From contig NC_092872.1 in the NCBI RefSeq assembly GCF_028372415.1, positions 14,660,479-14,724,478 of the forward strand: 64,000 bases of DNA, given 5' to 3'. Shown one piece after another: positions 32,686 to 44,428 of the stretch. The position numbers and the translations under genes were made by a program. The stretch comes from Notamacropus eugenii. Taxonomy: Eukaryota > Chordata > Mammalia > Diprotodontia > Macropodidae. The notes under the pieces are model-generated. The model was not told the DNA's origin and ran no database searches. It was given only the letters and a program-made list of their open reading frames with translations. Every line of letters begins with the position of its first letter. Position 1 is the first letter of the stretch.

Positions 32686-33252
32686 TGCTTTCTTTGTCTT
32701 ACTTGATAGCTAGCTCTTTGCCACTTTAAAGGCAGGTCATGTTTTCTCCTGCTTTATCTTCTTGGCATAGAAGTTTTGAAGTTTTCGTATCTTTTCTAAG
32801 ATGTTGTATATCTGACAGAGCTTGGTAGATCAGGAGCACTTCCCATGGGTAGAAAAGAATGATTTGTGGGCTTGTTTCTGTGTTTCTCCATAAATTGGGT
32901 AGTAGCTCTGCATGTTTGAGGCAGGTAGTATAAGTTCTAAATTGCCTTACCAAAGATGTACATTTTTCGTAGCCCACGTTGTTTTCCTGGAAAGGATAGT
33001 AAAGAGGCTGAGAACTAGACTGCAAAAATAAGATGAATTATTTTTTCAGTGTTCAAGAAGACAATAAAGTAGTCAGGGTATGGTTGGCTGTTGCTCACCA
33101 ACGAATGTGAATCTTAGCCCTGGTTCCCTGACTCAGCCTGAAAATAGAGTAGGCTGTCAATGGATATTTATTGAATAAAATGAACAGATGAATGGAAAAA
33201 ACACAACAATGTCATTTCACATGTAAAACTGCATCACTAGTATTTTAACTTG
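32686..33252. other. Unique DNA; L2/MIR tail trace near 33130
   Basis: A 99-codon minus-strand frame (32726-33025) has no recognisable domain. 'gatatttattgaataaaatg' near 33163 resembles an L2 tail. Confidence 0.4.
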
Positions 33253-33372
33253 ATAGGCAACATGGTGCAATGGACAGAGCACTGAGCCTAGAGCCCTAAG
33301 ACTTAGATTCAAATCTTGCCTCAGACACTGTGTGACCCTGGGTAAGTCACTTGACTTCTCTGCATCTTAGTC
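33253..33372 (+). repeat. Marsupial SINE head
   Basis: 'catggtgcaatggacagagc', 'ttcaaatcttgcctcagaca' and 'gggtaagtcacttgacttct' give the head and core; a minus-sense SINE follows immediately. Confidence 0.88.
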
Positions 33373-33627
33373 TTTTCTTTTCTTTGTTGTTGTTCATTTC
33401 TTTCAGTTGTGTGCAACAATTTGTGATCTCATATAAGGTTTTCTGTGGTGGTTTGCCATTCCTTTTACAGCTCATTCTACAGCTGAGGAAACAGAGGCAA
33501 ACAGGGTTAAGTAACTTGCCTAGGATCGTAGACATAGTAAGTGTTTGGGTCAGATCTGAACTTGGGAAGTTCAGTGTTCCTAACTACAGACCAAGCACTC
33601 TATCCACTATGCCACCTAGCCACTCTA
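33373..33627 (-). repeat. Marsupial SINE, full length
   Basis: Tail ('ttgtgatctcatataaggtt'), middle ('ggtggtttgccattcctttt'), core ('gaggcaaacagggttaagta') and head ('tccactatgccacctagcca') are all present. Together with the preceding plus-sense SINE it forms a tail-to-tail pair. Confidence 0.9.
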
Positions 33628-33979
33628 ATATAATATGATATATAGTATACCACTAATATAATATATAGTACACTACTCTATACAAGAGGCAATAGTCTTT
33701 TAGAAACAGAAAGAGTCTCAGAGGTAATTTAATATTATGTTCAAATGTCCAGTTCGTACTTCCATCCAAAATGAATGAGTCTATTTTAGGGGAAAAAGTA
33801 GAGGATAATACATTTTCAAGAGATTTTTTTAAAGAAGGAGTAAATTTTCCCTTTAGAAGAAGCAAAATGGGGACAAAGGTTGAAAAAGAAGATTTAATTT
33901 GCTTTCTGTGTTCGGAGCAGTGTTGTAACTAGTAGTTTTGTGTCCAGGGCACTAAGCACAAAAAGGGGGGAGTGGGGGC
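33628..33979. other. Unique, AT-rich at the left
   Basis: 33625-33680 repeats 'taatataatatata'-type sequence. No gene is recognised in the rest. Confidence 0.4.
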
Positions 33980-34120
33980 AATGAGGAGGTGCAGTGGATA
34001 GGGTATTGGCCCTGACATCAGGAAGACCTGAGTTCAAATCTGACCTTAGACATTTACTAGCTGTGTGACTCTGGGAGAGTCACTTGGCTCTGATTGCCCT
34101 CCTCCCCCCCCAAAAAATGA
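33980..34120 (+). repeat. Short marsupial SINE
   Basis: 'ggtgcagtggatagggtatt', 'ggaagacctgagttcaaatc', 'ctagctgtgtgactctggg' and an end of C-run plus A-run match the copy at 14380-14508. Confidence 0.92.
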
Positions 34121-34334
34121 TTAAAAAGAGTGGAGAGGGAAGGGGAACTCATTATCAGGAGAAGATCTTACCTTGGCATAAAATGAGGCTTTTTCTGGGG
34201 AGATTGATCCTGGTGAGGCCATTGGGAAGGGAGGCAGAAGGGCCAGGGTTAGGCTGGGCCAGGGAGAAGGTCACCTAGGGTGTAGATACAAGAAGCCCCC
34301 AGATCTTCCCTTTGGCCTTTCGGATAAGAAGACA
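34121..34334. other. Unique DNA
   Basis: A 64-codon frame (34084-34278) begins within the SINE and is not credible. Confidence 0.4.
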
Positions 34335-34445
34335 GGAATTCTATGACTGCCCCTGACACATACTAGTTTGGGGACCGTGGGTGAGTTACTTAACCTTTCA
34401 CTGTCCCAGATACCTCTGAGACTATATAAGTTATAAACCCTTGCT
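34335..34445 (+). repeat. Marsupial SINE, 'ctctgagactatataagtt' subfamily
   Basis: 'gacacatactagtttgggg', 'gggtgagttacttaaccttt' and 'ctctgagactatataagtt' mark the core of the subfamily seen at 30700 and 62290; the 3' part is replaced by AT-rich sequence. Confidence 0.75.
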
Positions 34446-34545
34446 GATTTTTATAATTTATATTTTATATAATATATAATATTATACTTAATTATATAAT
34501 ATTAATATTATATTTTATAAAATGTAATTTATATTTTCTGAAAAA
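34446..34545. repeat. AT-rich low-complexity tract
   Basis: Repeated 'tatataatatt' and 'tataattaat' words make up about 90 bases with almost no G or C. Confidence 0.9.
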
Positions 34546-36044
34546 TTTTTTTCCTTTTTTTCCCATCATGTTCCATTACCCTTTACCTTATTTTCCCCAG
34601 CTGAGTAACAACAAAAATAATTTATGAGAAGCCAACACTGCAGTACCCACCTGTGCTGTATGAGCCACATTTCCCATCCATTCATTCCTACCTCTTTCCT
34701 TATTGAGAGGAGAGTGTATTTCCTTATTCACTCTCTAGGGCTGATCTTGTTCATTGCATTAAGGAATTGTTTTTGTTCATCCCGGTTGTTTCTGTGCACA
34801 TGCTCCAACTGCCCTCTATATTTCAGTGCTCAGAGACAAAACCTTGTTCATTCTGCCTGGCTCTCGCTCAGAGCACCTTTTGTTTCCCTGGCTGAGCCCT
34901 TCTCTTTGCATTTCCATGGTTCTCCTTCACTGCAGTAAAGTCAGACCAGAATAATTAGGTGATCACTGGATGATCTCCAGCCAATCTAAATATTTGCTTC
35001 TATGCAGAATGAATGTTTTGACATGTGAACTCTACAGAATGAGGAATGCAACACATTTTCAAAAAAAAATCAGCTCCAGGTGATTAGACATTTAGAGCTG
35101 GCTTCTGTCATAAATGAAGAGATATCATAAATGACACAGAGAATGTAAGACAGGTGATCTGGGAAGATTCCTGTGGAATTCCTGCTGTTTTAGTTTTGGT
35201 TCAGAAAATAATTTCCTTCACTTTTGAGGTTCTTCTACATAAAGTAGTGGAAGTAAATATGAAGCAAGAGACTGGAGGACTGAGAGTTACATGGGGTGGT
35301 TCCTGTTTGCTTTGACCTCCTCGCAAAATGAATCCTTTAGCAAGACCACTTCCTACCTTCCTCCAACAATACCCTATTCCAATTCCTGGAGGTGACCCTA
35401 GGGTTGCAAAGGTCACAGTGGCAGTAGTTTGCTCTCTTTCATGTCCCAAGGATTGTGGGAGAGAATCTTATTTACCATATAGAAGACTTTGGTCTCAAGG
35501 TTTGGGAACTTCATTGGGAAGTTCCCCTGGAAACTTAGTCCTTCCTTATATTCCTATATACCAAATGGGGCAAGTACTTAGTCCTACCACAGGACACAAG
35601 ATGCAAGAAAAGGGAGAACCCATGGACACAGCTTTCTTGGCTGATTTGATACCATTCAATACAATATTGAAGCAATGAAAGGCATACTCATCTCAGGGCT
35701 ACTTCTTGGGGACATAGTTAACTACACATTGTCAATTCTAGAAGTTTACCCTGGTCTGACTCCTTGTGAATGATTTAAACTAGCTAAAGGTTCCAGTTTT
35801 TTAGCTACCCTCAATTTCTATTGAAAATAGGTAAGAGCAGACTCTTTAAATGCCCCCGGCAGCATTGTTTCTGTACACTAATAGGACATGCTGAAGGAAT
35901 ACCTGAGTTGATTGCTAGCCTAATGCACTTTCTTCCTGTGTTTGTCATTCCTAGGACCATGCCATTATAGATGTAGAGCTGGAAGGGACCTCAGGGACCA
36001 CACTTGTGAAAGGGACATGACTAAGGTATAACCAATTTTCTTGG
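34546..36044. other. Unique DNA with two short open frames
   Basis: Plus-strand frames lie at 34624-34938 (104 codons) and 35328-35678 (116 codons). Neither shows a domain, and the second is opposed by an 82-codon minus-strand frame. A minus-sense Ther2 end is at about 35968-35998 ('gatgtagagctggaaggga'). Confidence 0.4.
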
Positions 36045-36182
36045 TAGTTAGGTGGACCATTGCACAGAGTGCTGACTTCAGAATCAGAAAGAGTTGAGTT
36101 CAAATCCTTCTGTTGGACGTTTACTAGGTGAGTAACCCTGAGCAAGTTACTTACCCTCTCTCAGATTCAGTTTTCTTATTCT
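36045..36182 (+). repeat. CORE-SINE
   Basis: 'taggtggaccattgcacaga', 'gagttgagttcaaatccttc' and 'tgagcaagttacttaccctc' are its diverged head and core. Confidence 0.8.
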
Positions 36183-36189
36183 GGTGTTT

Positions 36190-36628
36190 AAAATCGTATA
36201 CAGTTAACTCCAACTTACCTTTCCAGACTTATTTCACACTTACTTCTCTTCAAGCAGTCTATATTACAGTCAGATTCCAGTATTGGCTGTTTCATGATCT
36301 AGCTATCCCCTCTATTTTCTCCTACTTTTGCTCAAACTCTACTTCCCCCATTCCTGTAACAAACTGTTTTCTTATCCCTGACTTTTAACATCTTAATCTT
36401 GGTTTATGGCTCAACCCTGATGACACCTATCCTGGTAGTTCTCTCCACAATTGATTTCATTATTAATATACTGTCCCTCCTCAAATTACCTTGTATTATT
36501 TACTGATCCATGTGCATGTCATATTCTCCCCTCCCAAGTCAGGGGTTATTTTTATATTGTTTTTGTATCCTAGTGCTTAGCATAGTTCTTTGAACATAGA
36601 CACAATAAATATTTGGTGAATTAAATTG
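36190..36628 (+). mobile_element. L2 LINE 3' region
   Basis: 'ctatattacagtcagattcc', 'attaccttgtattatttact', 'aagtcaggggttatttttat' and 'gcttagcatagttctttgaa' are ordered L2 3' blocks over about 430 bases. Confidence 0.78.
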
Positions 36629-37439
36629 CTTTCAGTGTTTTTCTTGATGTCTCCATGGAGGGTCTCTTAGTATTAATGGTATTGTAAGGGGAAATAATCA
36701 ATTCAAGTTTGTTTAATCTGATGAAAATACAGGGTTATTATTTGAAGGAAATTGAAGGGTTATCCTCTCTCATGGAATGCGAGCATATGCACTTCCCCAA
36801 TACTAATTGGGTTTCAGATCTGGAGCTATCTAATGATTATTGGTTGACTAGAAATCAGCAGCTGTTTGCTTTCTTCCTCTTCAGTATTTCATCTTTCACC
36901 CTCCTATATCTTCTTTGAAGTGTTGCAAGGGACAGAAAGAGAATTTATCCTTTCTCTGCCCTGTTGCAGTTAATCGTTATTGGAAACCTTCAGCAGAAGC
37001 ATGTAGCTATGGTAGACATGTACTTGCATCTGACCTGAGAGGAAAGATTCTGAGAGCCAACTTTCTCAGCTTAACATGGGGTTGTAGTGAAAGGTTTCCT
37101 GCAGAAGCTTGTGGTAGAAGGATATGTGTCTATTCATACTCAGCGCTTGAAGAGAGCCCCAGCTTTGGAAATAGCCTTGTAGGTACTCCAAGTTTAAGGG
37201 GAACTAGAGAAATATTTGCTGATATTATCAGTTTCTGGGAGATAGAAGAGGATACTCCAAATACTTCCTGTGCAGCCTCCTAACTGGAGAGCAAATCTAG
37301 AGAGTTACTTGGTTTGGTGGAAAGCAATTGCTTGTTCACCATCCCCAAACTATGTTTATCTTTCATTGGAAGTCTAAACATTAAAATGGTCTTATGGGTC
37401 TGGAAAGAAATGTGTATTATCCTGTGAGAGAGAGAGATT
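36629..37439. other. Unique DNA carrying the longest open frame of the window
   Basis: An ATG-started frame at 36915-37283 on the plus strand has 122 codons. The predicted protein is rich in Cys, Ser and Arg, with no signal peptide, membrane segment or motif I recognise. No polyadenylation signal, promoter or splice framework supports it. Chance frames of this length are expected in 64 kb read six ways, so I leave it as an unassigned open frame. Confidence 0.3.
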
Positions 37440-37635
37440 TTACCAGAATGTTAGTCTGGTATTAACTCTGTGACCCTGGGCAAGTCACTCTGTCTCTCTA
37501 TGACTCAGTTTCCTCACCTGTAAAATGGGTATAATAGTACCCTACATCACAAGACTTTGTGAGGATCAAGTTAGATAATATATGTAAGGTGCTTTGTAAA
37601 TTTTATAACTACATAAATGTGAGATATTATGATCA
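37440..37635 (+). repeat. MIR
   Basis: 'ctgtgaccctgggcaagtca', 'tttcctcacctgtaaaatgg', 'gtgaggatcaagttagataa' and 'ggtgctttgtaaattttat' give core and tail. Confidence 0.9.
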
Positions 37636-37783
37636 AGGCATCATAGATTGACAGATGAGGAAACTAGGCCCCAGGGAAGTTACTTCCCTCAGGTCACACA
37701 GGAGATGACAGAGATGAAATTCAAATCCAGATTCCTCTACTTCCAATGCAGTTCTCTATCCAGTGCACCACACTGCCTCCAAT
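37636..37783 (-). repeat. CORE-SINE
   Basis: 'attgacagatgaggaaacta', 'cctcaggtcacacaggagat', 'ttcaaatccagattcctcta' and 'cagtgcaccacactgcctcc' give the minus-sense core and head, ending exactly where an L1 tail begins. Confidence 0.88.
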
Positions 37784-38274
37784 CTTAAAAAAATAATGTT
37801 TATTTTTTTCTTAATTACATGTAAAAACAATTTTAGCATTCATTTTTAAAAATTTGAGTTCCAAATTCTCTTCCTCCCTTTCTCCTCTCCTCCTCCCTGA
37901 GATGGCAAGCAATTTGATATAGGTTATATACGTGCAGTCGTGCAAAACATATTCCCATATTAGTCATGTTGTGAAAGAAAACAGACCAAAAAGAACCACA
38001 CAAAAAGTGAAAAATAGTATTCTTCGATCTGCATTTAGACTCCTTCAGTTCTTTCTCTGGAGATGGATAGTATTTTTCATCATGAGTCCTTTGGATCACT
38101 GTATTGCTGAGAACTCATTCACAGTTGATCATTGTGATACTGTTACTATGTATACTATGATACTGTTACTGTTACTATTGCTGTTACTGTGTATAATATT
38201 CTCTTGATTTTGCTCACTTCACTTTCATTTGTTCATGTAAGTCTTTTCAGCTTTTTCTGAAAACATCCTGCTGA

Positions 38275-38547
38275 TCATCGCATTACAATACAATAGTATT
38301 CAACTGTATACCACAACTGTTCAGTGATTCCCCAATTGATGGGTACCCTTTCGATTTTCAATTCTTTGCCATGACAGAAAGAGATGCTATAAATACCTTT
38401 GTACAAATACATCCTTTTGCCTGTTTTTTTAAATGTCTCCTTGGGATATAAACCTAGTAGTGATATTGCTGGGTCAAAGGCTATGGAGAGATTTATAGCC
38501 TTTTGGGTATAGTTCCAAATTGATCTCCAGAATGGTTGACTGTTCAT
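38275..38547 (-). pseudogene. L1 ORF2 C-terminal piece
   Basis: About 90 residues remain open, with 'FDPAISLLGLYPKET' and 'INWGITEQLWYTVEYYCIV', the C-terminal segment of L1 ORF2p. It aligns in order with the better-kept copy at 22835-23167. Upstream frames are broken, so no protein is expected. Confidence 0.88.
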
Positions 38548-39514
38548 GACTCCACCAACAGTGTATTAGTGTCCTAGTTTTCCCACATCTCCTCCAACAT
38601 CTATCACTTTTTCTTTCATGTTAGCCAATCTGAGAGGTGTGAGGCAGTACCTCAGAGTTGTTTTAATTTATATTTCTCTGATCAGTAGTGATTTAGAGCA
38701 TTTTTTCATATATGCCTAGAGTTAGTTTTGATTTCTTTGTCTGAAAACTGCCTGTTCATATCTCTTGATTATTTCTCAATTGGGAAATGGCTTTTGTTTT
38801 TATCAAATTGAGTGAGTTCTCTACATATTTGAGAAATGACACCTCTGTCAGAGACATTTGCTGTAAAACTTCTCCCTCCCCTCACCCAGTTTTCTGTTTT
38901 TCCTTTTAATCTTGGCTCCATCGATTTGGTTTGTACAAACCCTTTTTAATTTAATGTAATCAAAATTATACATTTTATATCTTATAACGCTCTCTATCTC
39001 TTGTATGGTTGTAAGTTCTTTCCTTATCCATAGAACTGACAGGTAAACTATTTTATGGTCTTCTAATTTGTTTATGTTATCACTCTTCATGTTTAAATCA
39101 TGTATCTATTTTAACATTATCTTGGTATATGGTGTGAAATGGTGGTGTATACCTAGTTTCTGCCAAACTGCTTTCCAGTTTTCCCAGCAGTTTTTGTCAG
39201 TAGTCTTGTCCCAAAAGTTTGGATCTTTAGGTTTATCAAGCACTAGTTTACTATGGTAATTTACTACTGTGTATTGTGAATGTAATCTATTCCCCTGATC
39301 CACCACTCTTTCTTAGCCAACACCATATTGCTTTGATGATTACTACTTTATAATACAGTTTGATCTGGCATGGCTAGGCCCCCTTCCTTTATGTCTTTTT
39401 ACCCCCATTAATTCCTTTGATACTTTTCACCTTTTATTCTTTCATGTGAATTTTGTTATTATAATAATAATTATTTTTTAGCAATTCCCTTGGTACTCTT
39501 GACCCTTTTTTCTT

Positions 39515-40388
39515 TCAGATGAATTTTGTTATTGTTTTTTTTCTGGCTTTATAAATATTTTTTGGTAGTTTGATTGGTATGGCACAGAATAAGTAAATTA
39601 ATTTAGATAGAATTGTCCTTTTTAATGTATTGTCTCGGCTTACCCATGAGTAATTAGCATTTTTTTGATTGTTTAAATCTGACTTTATTTGTGTGAAAAG
39701 TATTTTGTAATTGTGTTCATACAGTTGCTGAGTTCTTCTTGGCAGGTAGATTCCCAAGTATTTTATATTGTCAACAGTTATTTTTAATGAAATTTCTCCT
39801 TCTGTCTTTTGCTGCCAGACTTTGTTGGTAATATATAGAAGTACTGATGATTTGTGTGGGTTTATTTTGTATCCAGAAAGTTTGCTAAAGTTGTTAATAT
39901 TTCAACTAGTTTTTAGATGATTCCCTAGGGTTCTCTAAGCACACCTTCATATCATTTGAAAAAGTAATAATTTTGTTTCTTCATTACTTAGTCTACTTCT
40001 TTCAACTTTTTTTCTTCACTTATTGTTATAGCTGGCATTTCTAGTATAATCCTGACTAACAGTGGTTATAATGGGCATCCTTGCTTCTCCTGATTTTATT
40101 GGGAAGGCTTCTAGCTTTTCTTTATTTCAGATAATGTTTGCTGATGGTTTTAGATAGATATTATTTATCATTTTAAGGAAAATTCTATTTTTTCCTATGC
40201 TTTCTGGAAAGTGTTTTAAATGAGGATGATTTAATATGAAAAATATTTAAGTTTAATATGTCAAAAGCTTTTTCTGCACCTATTGAGATAATCATATGAT
40301 TTCTGTTGGTTTTGATATTGACATGGTCAATTATACTGATAGTTTTCCTAATACCGAACCTGTCCTGCATTCCCAGCATAAATCCCAC
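39515..40388 (-). pseudogene. L1 reverse transcriptase, frameshifted
   Basis: Two open pieces survive. 40185-40388 holds the palm block '[13 protein letters not shown]', where G replaces the usual catalytic D. 39515-39757 holds 'YEHNYKILFTQIKSDLNN' and 'AIPIKLPKNIYKARKKTI' of the thumb. Between them the frame shifts at least once, and the catalytic FADD segment near 39950-39965 is not readable in frame. Confidence 0.88.
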
Positions 40389-40700
40389 TTGGTCATAATG
40401 TATGATCTTTGTGATATATTGCTATAATCTGCTTGTGAGTATTTTTTTTAACATTTTTTCATCAATATTCATTGGGGGAATTCATCTATAGTTTTCTTTC
40501 TCTGTTTTTGCTCCTCCTGTGCTGAAGAACTCCTTCGTTGCCTCTTTTCTTCCCCAGATAGTTAATATAGTATTGTAATTGATGGTTTAAATATTTGGTA
40601 GAGTTCACTTGTGAATACATGTGACCCTGGGGATTTTTTTCTTAGGATATCTACCATGTTATTTCTCCTTATTCCCTTTTACATCCTATATTTAGCCCCC

Positions 40701-41735
40701 ATAATTCTTCTGCCCTCATTTTTTTGATTTTTCTTCACTGTTTTATTTCCTTGACCACAAATGATTTATAATTAATTCATGTCAATGAAATTTAGAAAAT
40801 TAAACTCATAAACCATAGCTTTCTACATATATGTGTAAATCTAATAATATATTACTTTGACCTTCTAATAAGATATGCATGTACAAAAATAAAATAAATA
40901 GAGGAAGTAGAAAGAAAATTGGGAGCAAAACCAATACCAGAGACAGAAATATCCATCAACTAGCAAATACTACTGATCCCAAAACCTGATGACAATAATG
41001 ATCTTGAAGGGAAAGACTGTACTCTCTCCAAGCCTTGCCAGCATGTTTCCATGCCTCAGTCTCACTCATCTACCTTCATACCTTTGTTATTGACATGAGG
41101 AACTGAAATGTAGCTTACGTGAGATTATTTCTAGTGATTGCAAGAAAATAGATGACAGATGAAGGACTGTCTTCCTTCATTTAACATTATAGTCCTAGGG
41201 GAAAGGAAAATGAAAAGCAATGATCAACAGTGCTGCTTGACCAGTTTACTAGATAAATTATTCTGGCCTTTGAAACAGAACAACTGCATGCTTTTCATTT
41301 TGCTGATCTGTGTGAAATTTTTTAAACCAATAACATGAAATATTCATCTTGTGCATTTGGTATAATGCACAATGTGGAGTAATGACAGTTTTCTAGTAGT
41401 CTTATTTTCCAATTGCAATGAGTTTTCATATAATATTTAAGCCCCTGTTGCAAAATATTTCAGAAATAATTCTAGTTGGTCTATTTATAAGGCACTGTAT
41501 GGAATTTCACAACAACATGGGAAACATGAATGGAAAATAATGTCATCACTTTGCATATATCTTTTTAACTTAGAGATTTTTATGCATAAGGTGTTTTTTT
41601 CTTTCTATTTCTGCTTCATGGAAAAGAACAAAAAGAGGATTTCTTAGAGTGGGACTCTCTGGGGAATTGTTTCAGCAGCAGCCTGTGAAGGAGGTGAGGA
41701 AGAAGATTCCTTTAGCTGGGTGCAAAAGCAACCAA
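40701..41735. other. Unique DNA
   Basis: No repeat or gene is recognised. It separates the truncated end of the L1 from a polypyrimidine tract. Confidence 0.4.
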
Positions 41736-41739
41736 TCTC

Positions 41740-41955
41740 TCTGCCTTGCTCTGTTTTTTTTCTGTCTTTCTCTGTCTCCCCTCCCCTCCGGTCTTCTTCC
41801 CTCCCCTCATTTCCTCTCTCCTCCCCTCTCCTTTCCTCTTATTGCTTTCTCTGTCTCTGTCTCTCCCTCCCTCTCACCCTTCTCCCTCCTTCTCTCCCTC
41901 CCTGTCTAACTCTCTCTGTCCTCTTTCTCTCTGTCTGTCTCTGTATCTGTCTGAA
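41740..41955 (+). repeat. CT-rich polypyrimidine tract
   Basis: About 215 bases consist of 'ctctgtct', 'ctccctcc' and 'cctctcct' words. Several overlapping open frames here (on both strands) are translations of the simple repeat and are not genes. Confidence 0.95.
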
Positions 41956-42225
41956 AAAATTATAAAAAAATTTTCTTTTGGGGAAAAAAAAACAAATTTG
42001 AGAATAATTAGTCATTATCATTGAGTGACACTTGTAAACATTCCTTAATTTAGAGCTCCCCAGGCAGATTTGGAAAACATTTTTACCAGATATTAGTTAT
42101 TGTGGATTGGAAGGTCATAAGAATACTATTAGGATAATAAACAGTTCACAAAGAAAAACACACAGAGACACAAGAACCCTTAAATTTCTTATGCAAGCTG
42201 AAAGAGGCTTAAGAAAATCAGGTAT
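41956..42225. other. Unique DNA
   Basis: No gene or repeat is recognised. Confidence 0.4.
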
Positions 42226-42415
42226 TAGACTCAGAGATTTGAGGTTTGAAGAGACCTGAGAGATAATTTTTTCCAGTCATCATATTTTATACTTGAGGGA
42301 ACTGAGATCAAAAGATGTTAAGTGACTTGACTAAGTTTGTGTAGTAAATAGTACAAGCCAGTTTCAAACCCAGGTCCTTTGATTCCAAATCCTGCAGTCT
42401 TTTCTTGTATCATGG
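42226..42415 (-). repeat. MIR3/Ther2-like SINE
   Basis: 'gactcagagatttgaggttt', 'agacctgagagataattttt', 'gatgttaagtgacttgacta' and 'aaacccaggtcctttgattc' give the full minus-sense order. Confidence 0.85.
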
Positions 42416-42785
42416 TAGGCCAATTTTGGTGCCTGGTCAACGACATAGAAACCTATAGATTATACAGCAAATCCCAGTTTGGGCCTTGAAGTCAATAGCC
42501 TTGTGTTCTAAGATTGACTCTAGGATTAATTCACAGTATGCCCTTAAGTAAATGTTTTCCCAGCTCCACTGAATTCTTGTGGGGGAGAATATGTCAAGAT
42601 AGATGTGAAAACATTGAGGAAAGTACTAAGTTGAAAGTACCAAGGCAGGAAATGAATAATTGAATCCATAGGATTTGGACATTTCATCATATTGCTGGGG
42701 TTTGGGTTTGGACAATGAATTGTTGATCTGTGCCTTTGCTGAATCTGAGTTGGAAGGGAACTCAGAAGGGTAAAAGGATTATCAA
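42416..42785. other. Unique DNA
   Basis: No gene or repeat is recognised. Confidence 0.4.
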
Positions 42786-43391
42786 TCAGGAGCTGGAAAG
42801 GAACTTTGAGACCATCTAGTCTAATGCTCTCATTTTACAGGTGAGGAAACTGAGGCCTAGAAAGATTGAGTAACTTGGGGGTGGAGCCAAAATGGTGGAA
42901 TAACAGCATGGACTTGGTAGTACTCTCTCCCCAAACACAGCCAAATATCTGTAAAAAATGGCTCTAAACAAATTCTGGAGCTGAAAAACCCACAGAATGA
43001 TGGAGTGAAGCAAATCTCCAACCCAAGACAGCCTGGAAAGTCACCAGGAATTGTCTATCGCAGGTCTTGGGGGGACTGAATCTCGTGTGGTTTCCAGACT
43101 TCATGATCCCAAAATACTGAGGCAAATTGGAAGGTCACAGGAGAAAACCTGTGGGACCTGTATGAGAGAGTAGAGTGGTCGGGCCCCAGCCCCAGGGTAG
43201 GAAGGGGTGGAGGAGCCCACAGCAGAGGAGCCTGCAGCAGCCACAGCAAGGGCAGAGGCAGTGACTGTTTCTGGAGCTCTAGGTCCACAGATTATGTGGG
43301 ATCCAACTGCTGACGGCACTCGCATCACCCCCACTGGAAGCAGAGAACTATCTTGACAAAGAGCTCAAAAGTCAAGTAGATAGCTGGAAAA

Positions 43392-44428
43392 ATGAGCAAA
43401 AACTGGAAAAAGAATCAGACTATAGAATCTTACTTTGATGACAAGGAAGACCAAAGTATACAAACAGAAGACAAGAAAGTCAAAGATCCTCCATCCAAAG
43501 ACTCCAAGAAAAATATGAATTGGTCTCAGGCTGTGGAAGAGCTCAAAAAGGATTGTGAAAATCAAGTAAGAGAAGTAAAGCAAAAATTGGAAAGAGAAAT
43601 GAGAGTGATACAAGAAAACCATGGAAAACAAGTCAACTGCTTGATAAAGGAGACCCCCAAAATGCTGAAGAAAATAACACTTTAAAAAATAGACTAACCC
43701 AAATGGCAAAAGAGATCCAAGAAGCCAATGAGGAGAGGAATGCCCTAAAAAGTAGAATTGGCCAGATGGAAAAGGAGGGCCAAAAGCTCACTGAAGAAAA
43801 TAATTCCTTCAAGATTAGAATGGAGCAGATGAAAGCTAATGACTTTATGAAAAATCAAGAAATTATAAAACAAAGCCAAAGGAGTGAAAAATAGCAGACA
43901 GTGTGAAATATCTCATTGGAAAAAACAATTGACCTGGAAAACAGATCCAGGAGAGATAATTTAAAAACTATGGGCCTACCTGAAAGCCATAATCAAAAAA
44001 AGAGCCTAGACATCATCTTTCAAGAAATTATCAAGGAAAATTGCCCTGATATTGTAGAACCAGAGGGTAAAATAGATTTTGAAAGAATCCACTGATCCCC
44101 TCCTGAAAGAGATTCCAAAAGGAAAACTCCTAGGACTATTGTAGCCAAATCCCAGAGCTCCCAAGTCAAGTAGAAAATATTGAAAGCAGCCAGAAAGAAA
44201 CAGTTTGAGTATTGTGGGAATACAATCAGGATAGCACAAGATCTAGCAGCTTCTACATTAAGGAATTGTAGGGCTTGGAGTATGATATTTCAGAGGTCAA
44301 AGGAAATAGGATTAAAACCAAGAGTCACCTACCCAGCAAAACTAAGTATTATCCTTCAGGGCAAAAGTGGTTATTCAATGAAAAAAGGACTTTCAAGTAT
44401 TTTTGTTGAAAAGACCAGAGTTGAATAG
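43392..44428 (+). pseudogene. L1-type ORF1, broken
   Basis: The ATG at 43392 begins 'MSKNWKKNQTIESYFDDKED'. A coiled-coil-like stretch follows ('VEELKKDCENQVREVKQKLE', then 'GQMEKEGQKLTEENNSFKIR'). The RNA-binding and C-terminal part comes next, with 'SLDIIFQEIIKENCPDI' near 44020 and 'QFEYCGNTIRIAQDLAASTL' near 44205. Frameshifts lie near 43680, 43890 and 43925. In-frame stops lie near 44092, where a CpG-type CGA to TGA change is likely, and near 44171. The product would be an RNA-binding chaperone of the L1 particle if intact; this copy cannot make it. Confidence 0.88.

Larger units (their letters stand above)
37787..40700 (-). mobile_element. L1, 5'-truncated, with most of the reverse transcriptase
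   Basis: The minus strand reads 3' UTR (37787-38250), ORF2 C-terminus (38275-38547, with 'FDPAISLLGLYPKET') and then reverse transcriptase. The thumb region lies at 39515-39757 ('LGIYLPRR'-type start, 'IPIKLPKNI') and the palm with '[15 protein letters not shown]' at about 40185-40388. The catalytic D of that motif is G. The FADD site near 39950-39965 is lost through a frameshift. Many further stops occur, so the copy is dead. The 5' limit is approximate; endonuclease and ORF1 are absent. Confidence 0.92.

Noticed and set aside
34446-34545. AT-rich tract as an origin or matrix attachment site
   Set aside because: Composition alone does not support a function.
35328-35678. 116-codon plus-strand frame
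   Set aside because: It has no domain and is overlapped by a minus-strand frame of similar quality; length is within chance for 64 kb.
41649-42024. Overlapping open frames on both strands rich in Ser, Leu and Pro, or Arg and Gln
   Set aside because: They are translations of the CT-rich simple repeat, open only because the repeat lacks stops.
43392-43894. Two good-looking coiled-coil frames as a host gene
   Set aside because: They are pieces of a broken L1-type ORF1 within a mobile element that has its own ends and target-site duplication.
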